A DNA stretch of 8,221 nucleotides, taken from NCBI GenBank assembly GCA_020252865.1, contig JADCCH010000266.1, positions 1 through 8,221 of the forward strand, given 5' to 3'. A model generated the notes under the pieces. It had not been told where the DNA came from, made no database searches, and was given only the letters and a program-made list of their open reading frames with translations. Positions 5,685 to 8,221 of the stretch are shown piece after piece. Each line of letters begins with the position of its first letter. Within the stretch, counting starts at the first letter, position 1. A program made the position numbers and the translations under genes. Source of the stretch: Methylobacterium sp. (GTDB lineage: Bacteria > Pseudomonadota > Alphaproteobacteria > Rhizobiales > Beijerinckiaceae).

Positions 5685-6979
5685 GCTTCCCGCTTCTCAG
5701 CTGCCTTTCCGTCCTGGTCTTGCTTTCGACGATCGGTGCGCCGATCCCCTATGCGATGATCATTTCGGCGATCGTCTATCTTGCGGTGAAGGGGCAGGAT
5801 CTGGGTCTTGCCGCGGAGCAGATCATCCAGGGCCTCTATGACAGCTTCGTGATCCTCGCGATCCCGCTTTTCATCGTGGCCGCGAACTTCATGAATGCCG
5901 GCTCGATCTCGGATCGCCTTACCGCCTTCTGCCTTGCGCTGGTAGGTCGCCTGCGCGGCGGCCTCGGACACGTGAATGTAGTGCTGAGCCTCATCTTTGC
6001 GGGCATGTCCGGCTCGGCGGTCGCCGATATTGTCGGCACCGGCAAGATGCAGATCGCCATGATGATCAAGGACAACCGCTACCCCCTGGGCTATGCGGCT
6101 GCGATCACCGCGGCGACTTCGGTGATCGGCCCGATCATCCCGCCGTCGATTCCGATGGTGCTCTATTCCATCGTGTCCGATGCCTCGATCGGCTACCTCT
6201 TCCTTGGCGGCGTCATCCCCGGCCTGATGATGACCGCCGTGATGATGGGGCTGAATTCCTACATGGCGCATCGGCTGAACGTGCCGCTCGAAGAGCCCGT
6301 GCCCTTGCGGGAAATTCCCCGGATCACCTTCCGGGCCTTCCCGGCGCTGCTGATGCCGATCATCCTGCTGGGCGGAATCTATGGCGGTGCCACCACCCCC
6401 ACCGAGGCGGCGGCAATCGCTGCGGCCTATGCCTTCCTGGTGGCGGCCGTCTTCTACCGCGCGCTCAATTTCGCGACAGTGCGCGCGGTGATGCATGACA
6501 GCGTGCGTTCCAGCGCTTCGGTCGGCCTTATCATCGGCTCAGCGCTGATCTTCAACTACATCGTCGCAAGCGAGAACATCCCGGCGCAGGTTTCGGCGCT
6601 GATGAAGGGCGTGGAGATTTCCCCGCTCATGTTCCTCCTGATGCTGAACGTGCTGTTCCTGGTGCTCGGCTGTTTCCTCGATGCCGCGACGATCATCCTC
6701 GTCATTCTCCCGGTCTTCATCCCCACGGTGAAGGCGCTCGGCATCGATCTCGTGCATTTCGGAATCGTCGCGGTTGTGAACTGCATGATCGGGCTCATCA
6801 CGCCGCCCTATGGCGTGGTGCTCTTCGTGCTGAATGCCATCACGGGAATTCCGCTGAAGACGATCATCGAATCGATGTGGCCGTGGCTGATCGTGCTCAT
6901 CGCCACTCTTCTGGTGATGATCGTGTTCCCCGAAACCGTGCTCTGGCTCCCCCGCCAGTTCGGCTATCAGGGAAGTTGA
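5681..6979 (+). CDS. dctM: TRAP transporter large permease DctM-2
   Basis: This is the large transmembrane channel subunit of the second TRAP system, complete at 432 residues, the normal family length, with many hydrophobic helices. Conserved family blocks appear in order: AGMSGSAVAD (107-116), IGPIIPPSIPMV (149-160), YGGATTPTEAAA (234-245), GCFLDAATIILVILPVFIP (330-348) and GLITPPYGVVLFV (371-383). The ATG overlaps the dctQ stop by 4 nt, so it is translationally coupled. It is the last gene of the plus-strand block and converges on tadC. It shares the C-terminal layout of DctM-1 but differs at most positions, so the two permeases are distinct paralogues. Substrate specificity is set mainly by the binding protein and is unknown. 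Confidence 0.96.
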   Translation: MSFPLLSCLSVLVLLSTIGAPIPYAMIISAIVYLAVKGQDLGLAAEQIIQGLYDSFVILAIPLFIVAANFMNAGSISDRLTAFCLALVGRLRGGLGHVNVVLSLIFAGMSGSAVADIVGTGKMQIAMMIKDNRYPLGYAAAITAATSVIGPIIPPSIPMVLYSIVSDASIGYLFLGGVIPGLMMTAVMMGLNSYMAHRLNVPLEEPVPLREIPRITFRAFPALLMPIILLGGIYGGATTPTEAAAIAAAYAFLVAAVFYRALNFATVRAVMHDSVRSSASVGLIIGSALIFNYIVASENIPAQVSALMKGVEISPLMFLLMLNVLFLVLGCFLDAATIILVILPVFIPTVKALGIDLVHFGIVAVVNCMIGLITPPYGVVLFVLNAITGIPLKTIIESMWPWLIVLIATLLVMIVFPETVLWLPRQFGYQGS

Positions 6980-7033
6980 GCGCTCGCTCCCTCGTGCCGG
7001 GGGGATGACGTGGCCCATTTACGAGAGCGAAAT

Positions 7034-7078
7034 TCGATCTGAATGATTGAGATCGACCGCTCCATGCTTTTGTTATTT
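7034..7078 (+). terminator. Possible terminator of the dctPQM transcript
   Basis: TCGATCT (7034-7040) pairs perfectly with AGATCGA (7050-7056) around a 9-nt loop, 54 nt after the dctM-2 stop. The T-rich run starts about 10 nt after the stem (7067-7078) and is interrupted, so this is at best a weak or non-canonical intrinsic terminator. Confidence 0.3.
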
Positions 7079-7107
7079 ATCGCATTTTATTCGATCAACC
7101 GGCATCC

Positions 7108-7172
7108 GTCGGGTCGGAAAATGCTCCAATGTCACTAATTTTGAGAAAATGACACAAATTACAAGACCCGAC
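7108..7172. terminator. Nested inverted repeat at the 3' end of tadC, possible terminator
   Basis: Outer arms GTCGGGTC (7108-7115) and GACCCGAC (7165-7172) are perfect 8-bp complements. Inside lie TGTCA (7130-7134) with TGACA (7150-7154), and inside those TTTT-GAG-AAAA (7139-7149). The outer arm begins two bases after the tadC stop in the minus direction. The palindromic layout works on both strands and could end or stabilise transcripts from either side. The 49-nt distance between outer arms makes it unlike a simple terminator. Confidence 0.35.
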
Positions 7173-7174
7173 AT

Positions 7175-8158
7175 TCACTTCCACTTGAAGATCTGGATCA
7201 GCGCCGGGGTGAGAATGACGATGAAGAGTGCCGGCATGAAGAACACGATCATCGGCACCGTGAGCTTCGGCGGCAGCCCGGCGGCCTTCTTCTCGGCCGC
7301 GATCATGCGCTGGTCGCGGCTCTCCTGCGCAAGAACACGCAGGGCATGGCCAAGGGGCGTGCCATAGCGTTCGGCCTGGATCAGCACGGTAGTGACCGAC
7401 TTCACCGAATCGAGATTGGTGCGCTTGGCGAGGTTCTCATAGGCCATGCGGCGATCCGGCAGGTAGGACAGCTCGGCATTCGTCAGCGCCAGTTCCTCGG
7501 CCATCGGCACGGAGGCCGAGCCGATCTCGCTCGCGACCTTCCGGAAAGCCATCTCGATCGACATGCCCGATTCGACGCAGATCAGCAGCAGGTCGAGCGA
7601 ATCCGGGAAGGCCTTGCGCATCGAGGCCTGACGCTTCGACGTGATGTTCGAGAGATAGAGTTCCGGCAGCTTGACGCCGAAATAGAGCGCGGCCAGCACG
7701 ATCATCGCCTGCGCTCCGAAAGGCAGGCCGAAGCCCTTGTTGATCAGCATGTAGAACGATGCGAAGGCGAGCGTGCCGAGCGGCGCGAAGAGGCGGGCGA
7801 CAAGGAAGGTCGTTTCAGCCTTGGGACCACGGAAGCCCGCGCGCATCAGGCGCTCGGCTGCGACTTCCGTCGAGAGCCAGGAGCGCAGGCTGAAGCGGTC
7901 CACGATGCGCTTGGCAAATTCACCGGGGGTGGAGCGCAGGGTTGGCTTTGCGCCTCCTCGCCCGCTCTGTTGCAGGCGCTCGCCCTCGCGCGCGCGAATT
8001 CGGTCGCGCTCCAGCGCGACGGATTTCATCTTCCTCTTGATCTCGTTGCGCTCGAGAATTGGCAGGCCGATGGCGATCACCGTGGCGGCCACGGCGATGG
8101 CCGTGGCGATGGAGGCCAGGAAGGAGACATCGGTCAGGCGTTCGATGATCGAGGCCAT
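7175..8158 (-). CDS. tadC: Tad pilus inner-membrane platform protein TadC (type II secretion system F family)
   Basis: TadC is a polytopic inner-membrane protein that forms, with TadB, the assembly platform for Flp/Tad adhesion pili. The 327 residues fit the family. Hydrophobic segments lie at about 11-34, 118-140, 149-167 and 301-323. A charged cytoplasmic stretch (36-62, rich in Arg/Lys/Glu) follows the first helix, and the type II secretion F domain spans about 183-320 with the typical FPDSLDLLLICVESGMSIEMA (184-204) and AERYGTPLGHALRVLAQESR (262-281). The start is supported by GGAGAAG ahead of the ATG in the 10-nt gap after tadB. The gene order tadB-tadC is standard. No tadD follows within the window; the next genes are on the opposite strand. 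The gene is functionally unrelated to the TRAP block. Confidence 0.93.
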   Translation of the reverse strand: MASIIERLTDVSFLASIATAIAVAATVIAIGLPILERNEIKRKMKSVALERDRIRAREGERLQQSGRGGAKPTLRSTPGEFAKRIVDRFSLRSWLSTEVAAERLMRAGFRGPKAETTFLVARLFAPLGTLAFASFYMLINKGFGLPFGAQAMIVLAALYFGVKLPELYLSNITSKRQASMRKAFPDSLDLLLICVESGMSIEMAFRKVASEIGSASVPMAEELALTNAELSYLPDRRMAYENLAKRTNLDSVKSVTTVLIQAERYGTPLGHALRVLAQESRDQRMIAAEKKAAGLPPKLTVPMIVFFMPALFIVILTPALIQIFKWK

Positions 8159-8168
8159 GTGCTTCTCC

Positions 8169-8221
8169 TCAGATCTCGAAGTTGATCATCTTCTTCATGA
8201 CGAAGATACCGAAGCCCATGA
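8169..8221 (-). CDS. tadB: C-terminal end of TadB (cut by window end)
   Basis: On the minus strand a frame open from the window edge ends in MGFGIFVMKKMINFEI followed by TGA, 10 nt before tadC. A short hydrophobic end finishing in M-K-K-M-x-x-F-E-I is typical of TadB, the paralogous platform protein encoded directly upstream of tadC. Only 16 full residues are visible, so the call rests on this tail and on gene order. Confidence 0.75.
   Translation of the reverse strand, partial: MGFGIFVMKKMINFEI

Larger units (their letters stand above)
6980..7174. other. Convergent intergenic region between dctM-2 and tadC
   Basis: This 195-nt space separates the converging catabolic block and Tad operon. 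Its left 40 nt are GC-rich, but from 7061 to 7170 only 44 of 110 bases are G or C, well below the flanking genes. I see no supportable gene here; short frames that cross it are shadows. Its recognisable content is two inverted-repeat elements, listed separately, and a T-rich run at 7067-7079. Confidence 0.6.

Noticed and set aside
5672..6496. Minus-strand open frame of 274 codons opposite dctM-2
   Set aside because: The translation is a His/Arg/Asp-rich, low-complexity product typical of the antisense of a hydrophobic membrane protein.
7346..8185. Plus-strand open frame of 279 codons opposite tadC
   Set aside because: It is a His/Arg/Gly-rich shadow of tadC and runs into the tadB end; tadC has clear family sequence and a ribosome site.

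Overview
The window is GC-rich chromosomal DNA of an alphaproteobacterial type, judged by codon use strongly biased to G/C in third positions, TRAP carboxylate transporters, and a Tad (tight adherence) pilus cluster whose TadC resembles those of Hyphomicrobiales/Rhodobacterales. The genus cannot be named from the sequence alone.

Positions 1-6979 are a plus-strand catabolic and uptake block. It opens with the C-terminal third of a TRAP large permease (DctM-1), followed by its likely substrate-binding protein (DctP-1, Sec signal). Two different enolase-superfamily enzymes of the mandelate racemase/sugar-acid dehydratase type follow (MR-1 and MR-2, 4 nt apart). After a 140-nt gap with a candidate promoter and an operator-like palindrome comes a second, complete TRAP system in P-Q-M order: DctP-2 with a Tat-type signal, DctQ, and DctM overlapping dctQ by ATGA. 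Both binding-protein genes are followed at once by a GC-rich hairpin without a U-tract.

The likely logic is that one or two carboxylate substrates, probably sugar acids, enter through the two TRAP transporters and are dehydrated or isomerised by the two enolase-superfamily enzymes, probably to 2-keto-3-deoxy acids. No kinase, aldolase, dehydrogenase or regulator lies in the window, so the rest of the pathway is elsewhere, most likely further upstream.

Positions 6980-7174 are an intergenic space between convergent genes. Its right part is much more AT-rich than the genes (44 G/C in the 110 nt from 7061 to 7170) and holds nested inverted repeats. Positions 7175-8221, on the minus strand, carry tadC and the last codons of tadB, the end of an unrelated Tad pilus operon. 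No RNA genes, CRISPR arrays or insertion sequences were seen, and no gene-free stretch exceeds 195 nt.

No clearly new system is visible. The points most worth a second look are the altered active site of MR-2, the double TRAP arrangement with different export routes, the hairpins after both dctP genes, and the control region at 3980-4042.
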